Numbered from the stretch's first letter, positions 1 to 6,141 are shown. The stretch is DNA of 9,540 nt from Candidatus Bathyarchaeota archaeon (GCA_023136395.1 JAGLRI010000040.1:1-9540); one strand, 5' to 3'. Program-made: numbers and translations. Notes: generated from the sequence alone by a model not told the origin.

Positions 1-540
1 TATTTTTCCTTGTTTTATCGAGTCTAGAGACCATTGGATAATATCAGTATAAACTAGTTCATTAGGTGGAAAGACGAATTCAGGAGAGCCAAAAGTTGCT
101 TCCAAAACAAGAATGTCGCATGGCACAACATCGGCAGCTTTTGTGGTTAAGGTATCTATGAAGTTAAGATCGCCAGTGTAGACAAGATTTCCTTCAGGTG
201 AAATAACCTCATATTGAACTGAGCCAAGAATGTGCCCGGCGTTGTGAGCCTTAATTTCAATATCATCAATCTTGATTTTATGGTGATACTGGATTGGTTT
301 CCAGTTATAAATCTCCCTTTTTCCACTTACTTTCACAATGTCAAAAGTCTCTTGAGTTGAAAACTTTACAGTATTAGGATAACGAAAACTCTTAGCATGA
401 TCAGAGTGAGCGTGAGTAATGAAAATATTTGAGCAAAAAAGGTTATTAACTTGAGGGTCGAAGATAATTCTCGTGGTGCCACATTCAACTACAACTCCGC
501 CAGCCCACTTTACACTTAAGGACAAAGCTCTCAACCCCAC
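1..540 (-). CDS. Metallo-beta-lactamase-fold hydrolase, CPSF/exonuclease-like (3' part outside window)
   Basis: The reading frame is open from a GTG at 540 to the window edge: 180 codons, no stop, so only the N-terminal part is present. The protein shows the metal-binding HAHSDH motif at residues 43-48, AGHILGS at 101-107 (third-motif His), TGD at 122-124 and EATFG at 147-151. This order is typical of the COG1236 branch: CPSF-like RNA-processing nucleases and DNA-ligase-associated exonucleases of the MBL superfamily. A two-metal nuclease active site is expected from the family; RNA or DNA substrate cannot be told from this half. The beta-CASP region would lie beyond position 1. Start is uncertain: GTG 540, TTG 534 and TTG 525 are all possible and none has a clear Shine-Dalgarno. 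It lies 34 bases downstream of the 575-961 gene on the same strand, so the two may be cotranscribed. Confidence 0.85.
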   Translation of the reverse strand, partial: MGLRALSLSVKWAGGVVVECGTTRIIFDPQVNNLFCSNIFITHAHSDHAKSFRYPNTVKFSTQETFDIVKVSGKREIYNWKPIQYHHKIKIDDIEIKAHNAGHILGSVQYEVISPEGNLVYTGDLNFIDTLTTKAADVVPCDILVLEATFGSPEFVFPPNELVYTDIIQWSLDSIKQGKI

Positions 541-574
541 ACTCTTGTTTTTCTAAATAGATCCTAGGGATAAC

Positions 575-961
575 TTATGTTTCTCTCAGAAGAGCTTTTA
601 TCTCGTTGATTTTATGCTTTTCATCTCTATAACTAACAAGAAAATGCTTCCTTACTGAAGGGATAATAACATTCAGCAATTTATTTTGTTTATCGTCCCA
701 AAACTCCATTATTCCTTTACTTTCTAATAGTGCACAATGTCTTTTCACAATTGCATAGATCGCTTCAAATTTAACCTTTGGTTTAGAGAGAAAAATTCTA
801 TCCTTCCCCGTAAGAACATAAATATCAATTCCTCTTTTTGAAATGTATTCTTTGATAATATCACAAACTCCAGTTACACTCCTGTCCATTTCAATGATCT
901 CACCATGACTATCATTCGAAGCGGAGAAACTATTAATGAACTCGATAATCCTTTGTTTCAC
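575..961 (-). CDS. Hypothetical protein, 128 aa, unrecognised
   Basis: I do not recognise this family. It starts at GTG 961 (reads M-K-Q-R-I-I-E-F) and is a soluble, Lys/Ile-rich, mixed alpha/beta-looking protein with no signal peptide, membrane segment or Cys cluster. The middle (about residues 60-90, a run ending KGIMEFWDD) could be part of a small helix-turn-helix or wing, but no clear motif supports that. A TATA-like stretch at 977-990 on the minus strand lies about 20-28 bases before the GTG and fits a leaderless transcript. The gene ends 34 bases before the metallo-beta-lactamase gene, so a two-gene unit is plausible. That the frame is real is supported by its length, its ordinary composition and the promoter; function is unknown. 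Confidence 0.65.
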   Translation of the reverse strand: MKQRIIEFINSFSASNDSHGEIIEMDRSVTGVCDIIKEYISKRGIDIYVLTGKDRIFLSKPKVKFEAIYAIVKRHCALLESKGIMEFWDDKQNKLLNVIIPSVRKHFLVSYRDEKHKINEIKALLRET

Positions 962-976
962 TTTCAGTTTTTCCCT

Positions 977-990
977 TTAAATGATATATC
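977..990 (-). promoter_or_regulatory. Putative archaeal TATA/BRE for the 128-aa gene
   Basis: Read on the minus strand this is gatatatcatttaaa. It is AT-rich and centred about 22-28 bases before the GTG start at 961, the spacing expected for an archaeal TATA box with a leaderless or near-leaderless transcript. Called by pattern only. Confidence 0.35.
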
Positions 991-1100
991 CACAGATTTT
1001 TTTGTTGAAAGTAATATGATAGGGTATTGTTGGAAAGTAAACCCCTATTTACTCTTCACATCCTTTTTGTCTTTTAATTGTTAAGTTTTAAACTTATTTT

Positions 1101-1262
1101 TTATCCTTTTCGAAAGCACACTCGGCCTACCTTTCCACTTACTTTAAAAAAGACGATTTCGTCACCCTCTTCCAGTAAAAGAAGATCGCGAACCTCCTTT
1201 GGTATAGTAATCCTGAAACCTGCGGATATTTTAGAAGTTGTTAAAATACTAATCTCATTCAC
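1101..1262 (-). CDS. AbrB/SpoVT (MazE-like) DNA-binding protein, 53 aa
   Basis: A small minus-strand gene from GTG 1262 to TAA 1101. Residues 8-40 match the swapped-hairpin AbrB domain: the signature SAGFRITIPKEVRDLL (13-28) is followed by LEEGDEIVFF, as in the 'RITIPKEVR..L.L..GD.V.F' pattern of archaeal SpoVT/AbrB proteins. Such proteins dimerise to bind DNA, either as stand-alone regulators or as antitoxins. No PIN/VapC or other toxin-like frame is adjacent: the next gene downstream (575-961) is unrecognised and 139 bases away, so a stand-alone regulator is the safer reading. The start is supported by a TATA-like sequence about 30 bases upstream, which predicts transcription starting within a few bases of the GTG. 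An ATG one base later is out of frame. The frame has normal stop-free coding structure although it is short. Confidence 0.85.
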   Translation of the reverse strand: MNEISILTTSKISAGFRITIPKEVRDLLLLEEGDEIVFFKVSGKVGRVCFRKG

Positions 1263-1286
1263 CCCCAATTTTTAATGGAAATAATG

Positions 1287-1297
1287 TTTAATATAAG
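1287..1297 (-). promoter_or_regulatory. TATA box of the AbrB-type gene
   Basis: The minus strand reads cttatattaaa, centred about 29 bases before the GTG at 1262. The spacing predicts a transcript starting at about 1265, that is, nearly leaderless. Pattern-based call. Confidence 0.4.
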
Positions 1298-1345
1298 TAA
1301 CGAACCTCACGGATTAAAAAGTATAAAGATCTATCAATGAGAGTG

Positions 1346-1816
1346 TTATTCCATCTCTTTAACGAAAATCTCGTGGAGAACCTCTTTTTTTACACCAATT
1401 TTTTCTGAGAGTTCCAGTATCCAGCGTATATAGGATTTGAAGACACTGCGAATTATCTCAACCTTCTCATCTTTGGATAAAGCGTCCTCCTTTGTAAGAA
1501 GAAGAGCAAACCATCTACCTAAATCTGAAAAAAGGTAATACTTCACCCAAACAGTGCGATCGCCACTCTTTGTCTTTTCTGTGTCTTCCGTTAGAATGCC
1601 CAGATCAGTTAACGTTTTTAGGTGTCCTATTATTGTCTTATTTGAATAACTGAGGCTTTCGATTAAATCTCTCTGATAAATTTTTTTAGAGATTCCCCGG
1701 CTAATTGAGAAGTTTAAAATGTCGACTGGAACCTTTGAGCCAAAAATCGCTCTAAAAATGTTCTGCTTTCTCTTCGGAGGTAGAAAAACAACATATGGAT
1801 AAAGTTTTTCACTCAT
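1346..1816 (-). CDS. Winged helix-turn-helix transcriptional regulator, 156 aa
   Basis: Residues about 20-100 form an ArsR/MarR-like winged helix. A leading helix (residues 27-40) is followed by YQRDLIESLSYSNKTIIGHLKTLTDLGILTED (47-78), in which the 'SNKTIIGHLKTL' stretch is the recognition helix and the segment to about residue 95 (GDRTVWVKYYLFS) the wing. The helical C-terminus (105-156) has no ligand motif I recognise, and no metal-binding Cys pair is visible. Start: ATG 1816 with a GAGG-containing leader (gatgaggcgatt) just upstream. It follows citG on the same strand with a 72-base gap holding a T-rich run and a possible TATA, so it may have its own promoter or be read through from citG. 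A regulatory link to citG is inference from proximity only. Confidence 0.8.
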   Translation of the reverse strand: MSEKLYPYVVFLPPKRKQNIFRAIFGSKVPVDILNFSISRGISKKIYQRDLIESLSYSNKTIIGHLKTLTDLGILTEDTEKTKSGDRTVWVKYYLFSDLGRWFALLLTKEDALSKDEKVEIIRSVFKSYIRWILELSEKIGVKKEVLHEIFVKEME

Positions 1817-1888
1817 ACTAATCGCCTCATCAAAAAAGCCAGAACTAATTTACTCCATTTCAATTTAACATGTCCTTTAAGCACTAGC

Positions 1889-2842
1889 TCATGGTCGATA
1901 TCCATTCAGGATGACAACTGCTAAAACGGCGGCGATTATATCAGCGGTTGTTCCAGGATTTAACTCGTGAGTTGAGTTTCTGAGGTGTTTATCAAGGCTC
2001 CAAAGCATATCTCTGCCCTCAGTGTTAGTTAAGCCTCCTTTTTCTAACACTAGTTTAGCTTGTGCAGAGACGTCCTTTGATTTCTTTAAACCAACTTTTC
2101 TAGTAATAAGGGTGTCTGGAATCTCGGATAAAATCTTGAGAAAGGTGTGTACTGTTGCTACATTTATATCATCTGTTTCTTTGAGCGCTGATGTAAAGTA
2201 TGGAAAACCTAGATCGAAGGTTATGTGATAGTTATTTACCCACTCAGATGCAATTGAGTCGTATTTAGATGCAATTTTAAAGACCTCGAAGAGACTCACC
2301 TGATTATCCAATATTTCTTTTTTTGAAGCCGGATCGGTTACATCAAATCTTTGTACACTGCCCAGTCCCCCAGGCTTGGCAATAGAGAGGGCATTATAAA
2401 CATTAACAGCATCTAAGGGGGTAGTTGATTCAACTATTGTTTTCACGTTTTCTCTGAGCACTGTAAGTGAAAAGGACTCATCAACGAAAGCCTTTCCAGC
2501 AGCGACCGCAATTGGTAAAAGAAGAAGAATTGTCCCCAGAAGAGTGTTTCCACCATGCTGCCACAAATTAATATCCAGAACGGTTTCTTTGATTATTGCA
2601 CCAATCCCTATATTCGCTGGATCAAAATTTTGGGTTGAGATTATAATTCCCTTTTTAGCAGCATATTTAAAGTGAGGTACCACTGCAACAGTTGAAGCTA
2701 GAAAATGTTCGTACCTAGTTTCTAGAAAATCAGCTGTTCGATGAATATTTCCTGGCTTCGGATAGGCGCTTACCTCGAGAAGCATGGCGAGAAGCGTGCA
2801 TCGAGATATGTGATCTGCTATTTTATCAGTTGAATGAGCCAA
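1889..2842 (-). CDS. CitG/MdcB-family triphosphoribosyl-dephospho-CoA synthase-like protein, 317 aa
   Basis: A member of COG1767, whose characterised relatives (CitG, MdcB) join ATP and dephospho-CoA to make the precursor of the acyl-carrier prosthetic group of citrate or malonate lyase/decarboxylase. Family motifs are visible: EVSAYPKPGNIHR at residues 23-35, GGNTLLGTILLLLP at 97-110, KPGGLGSVQRFDV at 156-168 and LNPGTTADIIAA at 294-305, a helical, phosphate-binding-type architecture. The length fits the family. No citrate-lyase or malonate-decarboxylase subunits are in the window, so the true substrate in this archaeon is open; archaeal members often stand alone. The start is TTG 2842, chosen because the protein begins ADHISRCTLLAMLLEVSAYPKPG as usual. 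It is transcribed divergently from the ECF S component across a 99-base intergenic region holding a TATA-like box and an inverted repeat. Confidence 0.85.
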   Translation of the reverse strand: MAHSTDKIADHISRCTLLAMLLEVSAYPKPGNIHRTADFLETRYEHFLASTVAVVPHFKYAAKKGIIISTQNFDPANIGIGAIIKETVLDINLWQHGGNTLLGTILLLLPIAVAAGKAFVDESFSLTVLRENVKTIVESTTPLDAVNVYNALSIAKPGGLGSVQRFDVTDPASKKEILDNQVSLFEVFKIASKYDSIASEWVNNYHITFDLGFPYFTSALKETDDINVATVHTFLKILSEIPDTLITRKVGLKKSKDVSAQAKLVLEKGGLTNTEGRDMLWSLDKHLRNSTHELNPGTTADIIAAVLAVVILNGYRP

Positions 2843-2881
2843 TGCTGGTTACACTTCTAAATGTTGTATTGGTAGGGTAAA

Positions 2882-2893
2882 GTTTATAAATGG
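2882..2893. promoter_or_regulatory. Shared AT-rich box in the citG/ECF divergent promoter
   Basis: The sequence gtttataaatgg reads as a TATA-like box on both strands (tttataaat on plus, atttataaa on minus). It is about 40-50 bases before the citG start and about 50-60 before the ECF gene start. Direction of use cannot be decided from sequence. Confidence 0.4.
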
Positions 2894-2911
2894 TGTGTAA
2901 AAAAGTACACA
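2894..2911. promoter_or_regulatory. Inverted repeat TGTGTA-N6-TACACA, candidate operator
   Basis: Perfect 6-bp arms (2894-2899 and 2906-2911) flank the spacer AAAAAG, placed directly beside the TATA-like box and upstream of the ECF gene's Shine-Dalgarno. The geometry suits a dimeric repressor acting on one or both divergent genes. The neighbouring winged-helix protein is a possible but unproven ligand. Confidence 0.4.
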
Positions 2912-2929
2912 GCAATTTCCTTATCTACA

Positions 2930-2941
2930 GGAGGAAGGGTA
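2930..2941 (+). promoter_or_regulatory. Shine-Dalgarno deciding the ECF S-component start
   Basis: GGAGGAAGGGTA: the GGAGG core is 7 bases before ATA 2942 but about 70 bases before the first canonical in-frame start (GTG 3005). This supports initiation at or near 2942. Confidence 0.55.
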
Positions 2942-3709
2942 ATAACCAGTTTTAGGCTTTCCACTCGAGACATAGCATTCACAGGAATTTTTGCCGCTCT
3001 ATCTGTGATTGTTTGTAAGGTCGTTCCAGGTATCCCAATAATTGGCGGTTCAGGCAGTATTAAGTTTGATGCTGCATTAGCGCCGATATACGGTTTGGTG
3101 ATAGGTCCTTTTTTGGGTGCTTTGGCTGCCCTTGTTGGAGGTTTAGTTTCTGCTGGGGGTTACATAAGTATTCTTACATCTTTTTGTACAGCAATTTCAG
3201 CATTTGTTGCAGGAATGCTCACTCAAAAGAATTTTGAGATTAGTGGTTATAAGATAAGGGGGTGGAGTATTAGTTTTGGGACAATCCTGTTACTGATCCT
3301 TGGGTGGTATGTTACTTCGATTGGTCAACAAGCCCCAACATATCCACTACTTCACCTTTTAGGCCTTCTTATAACTTTATTATTCAGAGGATGGCTTGCC
3401 AACTCCTTTAAAGATGGAACAGAATGGAAGCTTGGGATTGCGATATGTCTTGCATCTTACTGTGGCATTATTGCTGATCACATGCTTGGAAATCTCATTT
3501 ATATTGCAAATTTTCCCCTAACACCACAACTCTTCATGATGATGTTACCAATTTCAGCTGTAGAACGAACCTTACTAACAATAATTTCAACGGTTATTGG
3601 CATTAGCCTGGTTCTATCTCTTCGCAGAGCGGGTTTGTTTCCGCGAGGAGTTCAAACAGTTTCTAGAAGCACTCCACGAAGCCAAACGACGCCGCTCGAT
3701 GACATTTAA
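2942..3709 (+). CDS. ECF transporter S component (substrate-binding membrane subunit), about 255 aa
   Basis: A hydrophobic protein with about six membrane segments. N-terminal features typical of S components are TRDIAFTGIFAALSVIV (TM1) and, after it, IKFDAALAPIYGLVIGPFLGALAALVGG (TM2 with the KFD..L..I.G...GP..GAL.G pattern). S components bind a vitamin or other small solute and work with the shared EcfT and EcfA ATPases, none of which is in the window, so it would use a common module encoded elsewhere. The ligand cannot be read from sequence. The first standard in-frame start is GTG 3005, but that would cut off most of TM1. A strong Shine-Dalgarno, GGAGG at 2930-2934, lies 7 bases before an ATA codon at 2942, and the in-frame protein from there (ITSFRLSTRDIAFTG...) restores TM1. 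I therefore place the start at 2942; 3005 is the conservative alternative. The last 30 residues are polar (SRSTPRSQTTPLDD). Confidence 0.75.
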   Translation: MTSFRLSTRDIAFTGIFAALSVIVCKVVPGIPIIGGSGSIKFDAALAPIYGLVIGPFLGALAALVGGLVSAGGYISILTSFCTAISAFVAGMLTQKNFEISGYKIRGWSISFGTILLLILGWYVTSIGQQAPTYPLLHLLGLLITLLFRGWLANSFKDGTEWKLGIAICLASYCGIIADHMLGNLIYIANFPLTPQLFMMMLPISAVERTLLTIISTVIGISLVLSLRRAGLFPRGVQTVSRSTPRSQTTPLDDI

Positions 3710-3770
3710 CTATACAAATTTACAAGTCTGGACGTTATTACATAAAGAAAAAACTGTAAAGTGAAGATCG

Positions 3771-4853
3771 ATGTCTTTACTTATAGGACTCAAGGAGCTA
3801 ACAAAGATGAGTAATCATATGAGAGAAATCAGGGCTAGGGAAGGAGATCTTATCGAAACCTATGACAATCTTATCTTTGATGTGAAGGGACTTATTCATC
3901 CTCCCGACCGAGTTATCGCATACGTTCGTTATATTCAAGATCCGAGTGGAGATAGACAAAGAAAAAACATCTTGTATAAAAAAGTCTATTCGTTGAGTGA
4001 AAGAGAGAAGCTATTGGAGAGTAAATATTCTCAGTATTTGTATTATGACCCAATTTTTGGGGAACGCTTAGAGGGTGTCCCAATTAAATGCTTATCCATT
4101 TTGTACCAACCTTCGAAAAAAGTTTTAGAACTACTTAAGACGCCAACATCAGATAAGGTCGAAAAAAAAGCCATAAAATTTGTACAATGCCTCCATGATA
4201 CTTCGAGAGTACCGTTAGAAAAACTGGGTTTGTCTGGTTCGATACTCCTTGGGCTTCACACTAAAAAATCTGACATCGACCTTATTGTGTATGGTAGGAA
4301 AAATTGCCTAGCCATGCATAAGACTTTAAAACAATTAATGAAAGAAGAAAAAAGCCATGTTTCCCCCTACAATTTAGATGATCTCAAGAGACTTTACAGT
4401 TTTCGTTCAAGGGATACACAAATGCCATTAGAGGACTTTCTTAGGATTGAACGACAGAAGTTCTCACAGGGAAAATATAAGGATAAAGATTTTTTCATAC
4501 GGTTTTTAGTTGATTGGGATGAAGTTAACGAGAAATATGGAGATAAAAAATATATTCCTATGGGCAATGCTAGGATCAAAGCAAAAATCGTAGATGCCTC
4601 AAACTCCATTTTTACACCGTGCAGTTATCAAATTTCAAAAACTGAAATTCTTGAAGGAAATAAGAGTCACTTAATTAAAGAGATAGTTTCATTTAGGGGG
4701 AGATTTTGTGAACAAGCAGTTGAGGGGGAAACCATTATAGCACAGGGAAAAGTGGAGAAGACAATTGAAAAGGATAAAAAACAACACCTAAGATTAATCT
4801 TAGGTGCGAAAGTAAGCGACTTCATGTTAAGTAAACACACCAAAAATCTTTAA
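3771..4853 (+). CDS. Predicted nucleotidyltransferase (COG1665-like), 360 aa
   Basis: The central nucleotidyltransferase signature is LSGSILLGLHTKKSDIDLIVYG (residues 154-175): GS at 156-157 and the paired metal-binding Asp at 168 and 170, as in minimal polymerase-beta-type nucleotidyltransferases. The N-terminal part (REGDLIETYDNLIFDVKGLIHPPDRVIAYVRY, residues 23-54) and the C-terminal part (IPMGNARIKAKIVDASNSIFTPCSYQI) match the layout I associate with archaeal COG1665 'predicted nucleotidyltransferases'; the C-terminal domain is probably RNA- or protein-binding. The biochemical target is unknown for the family as far as I know. ATG 3771 is the longest start, but ATG 3807 is preceded by AAGGAG at good spacing and still precedes the conserved REGD segment; either is possible. 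A 22-bp perfect palindrome lies in the last 25 codons. It is followed by an AT-rich gap and a tRNA gene. Confidence 0.8.
   Translation: MSLLIGLKELTKMSNHMREIRAREGDLIETYDNLIFDVKGLIHPPDRVIAYVRYIQDPSGDRQRKNILYKKVYSLSEREKLLESKYSQYLYYDPIFGERLEGVPIKCLSILYQPSKKVLELLKTPTSDKVEKKAIKFVQCLHDTSRVPLEKLGLSGSILLGLHTKKSDIDLIVYGRKNCLAMHKTLKQLMKEEKSHVSPYNLDDLKRLYSFRSRDTQMPLEDFLRIERQKFSQGKYKDKDFFIRFLVDWDEVNEKYGDKKYIPMGNARIKAKIVDASNSIFTPCSYQISKTEILEGNKSHLIKEIVSFRGRFCEQAVEGETIIAQGKVEKTIEKDKKQHLRLILGAKVSDFMLSKHTKNL
4785..4806. repeat. 22-bp perfect palindrome inside the nucleotidyltransferase gene
   Basis: Half-site CACCTAAGATT followed by its exact reverse complement, with no spacer. In RNA it could fold into a hairpin of about 9 bp with a short loop, 45 bases before the stop codon. 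It encodes ...HLRLILGA... and so is tolerated as protein. Purpose unknown. Confidence 0.85.
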
Positions 4854-4991
4854 ACTTTGTAAAAAGACCGAAAACAAAAACTAGACATATCAAGACTTGG
4901 AAAAAAATTGATAAGTACTATATACTAGGAAAATTCAAAATCAATAATAAAGAAAATGTATGAATGAGAAAGTATTTCAGAGCTGCCATAA

Positions 4992-5066
4992 GGGCCGATT
5001 GTCCAGTGTGGTTAAGACGTCGCCCTCACACGGCGAAGATCGCCGGTTCAAATCCGGCTCGGCCCA
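4992..5066 (+). tRNA. tRNA-Val (anticodon CAC)
   Basis: The cloverleaf is complete. The acceptor stem GGGCCGA pairs fully with TCGGCCC, with A5066 as discriminator. The D-arm begins GTCC and closes with GAC. The anticodon stem TCGCC/GGCGA (5 bp) encloses the 7-base loop CTCACAC, giving anticodon CAC, which reads GUG valine codons. The variable region is AGATC. The T-arm is GCCGG-TTCAAAT-CCGGC. The 3' CCA is not encoded (CCT follows). No intron is visible in the anticodon loop. An AT-rich stretch upstream (from about 4910) probably includes its promoter. Confidence 0.95.
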
Positions 5067-5269
5067 CCTATCAGAAGGTGTAGTTCCGATGCCTCCCTCA
5101 GAATTGTTTGTGAATTAGCGCTTTCTAAGCATCTTATGCAAGCATACACATTAAGTGTTGATGGTTACGTACCAAAGCATAAATCTTTCAAAGCCAAGCA
5201 TTTCATTTAAGCGTACAATTGTGAGGTTTTTTATTTAATAATATTAGCGCCCTGTAATTTGTAAACCTT
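5067..5269. other. Gap between tRNA-Val and dodecin; no supported gene
   Basis: A plus-strand frame reads through from just after the tRNA to TAA at about 5210, including SLRIVCELALSKHLMQAYTL and then SVDGYVPKHKSFKAKHF. It has only an internal ATG, no Shine-Dalgarno, and no family I recognise, so it could be a remnant or chance. A T6 run at 5227-5232 could end transcription from the tRNA on the plus strand. Confidence 0.3.
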
Positions 5270-5473
5270 TTATCTTTCCACAATGAAAGCGATTTTGACA
5301 TCAGCGCGGTACTCCGCAATTTTGTTGTCTTCTACTTTTGCAGTGTATCGCTTCACATGAACTCTCTTAATGTTCCTGACTGTCTTCGCCGCCTCCTTCA
5401 CAGCGTTTTCAACTGCTTCTTTCCATCCACCTAGTGAACTACCTATCAGCTCAATTATCTTCACAACTGGCAT
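5270..5473 (-). CDS. Dodecin family protein, 67 aa
   Basis: Dodecins are small beta-alpha-beta proteins that form hollow dodecamers, usually storing or buffering flavins. The whole fold is visible: VVKIIELIGSS (strand 1), GWKEAVENAVKEAAKTVRNI (helix, residues 16-35), RVHVKRYTAKVEDNKIAEYRADVKIAFIVE (strands 2-3). The Trp of the usual 'L/V-x-W-A-E-V' stretch, which stacks on the flavin in studied dodecins, is Arg37 here (NIKRVHV), so flavin binding is uncertain; Trp17 is a different residue in the helix start. Start: ATG 5473 is preceded by GGAGGTG (5480-5486 on the minus strand), an excellent Shine-Dalgarno. The frame extends upstream to 5515, but that extension contains this Shine-Dalgarno and is not part of the family. 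It is divergent from the 5529 gene with a 55-base gap. Confidence 0.92.
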   Translation of the reverse strand: MPVVKIIELIGSSLGGWKEAVENAVKEAAKTVRNIKRVHVKRYTAKVEDNKIAEYRADVKIAFIVER

Positions 5474-5479
5474 AGCCTT

Positions 5480-5487
5480 CACCTCCC
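5480..5487 (-). promoter_or_regulatory. Shine-Dalgarno of dodecin
   Basis: The minus strand reads GGGAGGTG, 6 bases before ATG 5473. It fixes the dodecin start at 5473 rather than the longer frame at 5515. Confidence 0.8.
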
Positions 5488-5528
5488 TAAGTAGATCGGT
5501 TTCAGTACCCTTCAATTTTTCGACGTGC

Positions 5529-5807
5529 GTGCATGTTCGATTACCGAAAGCTAAGCCAACTCATGCATATCAGGAGCAGAAGAAGCAGTTATATGCTAAT
5601 TTATTACGAAAAGAAATGGTACATAACACGAAAGAAGAAGGTGATAGTTACTTGAAAGAATGGGAACGCGTACAAGTTGGTCACCGCAAGAACATCGGTA
5701 AAACAATTGAGGAATGGCAGAAAAACGGTTGGCGCGTCCACACCTATCAAGCTACTGGTCAAGCATCTCTTGTTTATCATTACATGCTGTTCGAGCGGGG
5801 CGAGTGA
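5529..5807 (+). CDS. Hypothetical protein, 92 aa, unrecognised
   Basis: I cannot name this family. From GTG 5529 the frame gives a charged helical N-terminus (THAYQEQKKQLYANLLRKEM), a likely amphipathic helix KEEGDSYLKEWERVQVGHRK (about residues 38-57), then a Trp/Tyr-rich segment KTIEEWQKNGWRVHTYQATG with a hydrophobic finish ASLVYHYMLFERG. The composition is protein-like, with alternating Trp/Tyr/His in the last 35 residues suggesting a compact beta-rich end domain. No membrane segment or Cys is present. The start is unsure: no Shine-Dalgarno precedes 5529, and ATG 5616 would give a 63-residue version. It is divergent from dodecin, so the two promoters would have to overlap within 55 bases. 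Its frame continues upstream only as dodecin antisense. Confidence 0.6.
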   Translation: MHVRLPKAKPTHAYQEQKKQLYANLLRKEMVHNTKEEGDSYLKEWERVQVGHRKNIGKTIEEWQKNGWRVHTYQATGQASLVYHYMLFERGE

Positions 5808-5873
5808 ATTTACTCTCACAAATTGCTTTGACACTCAATATGCACATTGCATATGTTTTCAGAAGTAGAAAGT

Positions 5874-5899
5874 AAAAAAAAAGAGAGAGAATAAAAAAA
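5874..5899 (-). terminator. Poly-T terminator after the CxxC protein gene
   Basis: The minus strand reads T7, then attctctctc, then T9, beginning about 19 bases after the stop at 5918. Archaeal RNA polymerase ends readily on such U-rich tracts without a hairpin. Confidence 0.6.
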
Positions 5900-5917
5900 C
5901 GACCTTGTAATCGTTAC

Positions 5918-6070
5918 TTAATATTGTCTATGTTTCTGGTAACATTCACGACAATAAACCGGACGACCCTCTGTAGGTTTGAATGGAACTTCGCACTCTT
6001 CACCACAGTCAGCACAAGTTGCCTTGTGCATCGTTCGAGGGCCACCATACCCACGTCTTCTATCACTCAA
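5918..6070 (-). CDS. CxxC-x17-CxxC zinc-binding small protein, 50 aa
   Basis: Translation from TTG 6070 gives an Arg-rich head (SDRRRGYGGPRTMHK) followed by C-A-D-C at residues 19-22, an extra Cys at 26, 17 residues, then C-R-E-C at 40-43 and YQKHRQY at the end. Two CxxC pairs 17 residues apart match the small 'CxxC-x17-CxxC' zinc-ribbon-like family common in archaea and some CPR bacteria; a role in nucleic-acid binding is suspected from the basic head but is not known. The TTG start is supported by GAGGTGA 6 bases upstream (6077-6083 on the minus strand), and a TATA-like box lies further up at about 6144-6152. The gene is easily missed because of its length and TTG start. An open plus-strand frame over it is its antisense shadow. 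Confidence 0.88.
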   Translation of the reverse strand: MSDRRRGYGGPRTMHKATCADCGEECEVPFKPTEGRPVYCRECYQKHRQY

Positions 6071-6141
6071 TTGTTTTCACCTCTTCTTACTTATACTGCA
6101 AGAACTTACGCTGTTGCAGTTGGCAATAAGCAACCGCAATA

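Noticed and set aside
1101..1262. AbrB protein as antitoxin of a toxin-antitoxin pair
   Set aside because: No adjacent PIN, MazF or RelE-like frame is visible; the next gene downstream is 139 bases away and shows no toxin motif.
2022..2228. Open plus-strand frame of 68 codons inside citG
   Set aside because: It is antisense to well-conserved citG codons, with no Shine-Dalgarno or promoter of its own.
4394..4609. Open minus-strand frame of 71 codons inside the nucleotidyltransferase gene
   Set aside because: Antisense shadow of a conserved coding region; no supporting signals.
5604..5834. Open minus-strand frame opposite the 92-residue gene
   Set aside because: Composition looks like an antisense shadow (Phe/Val-rich, no start signal), and the plus-strand frame is more protein-like.
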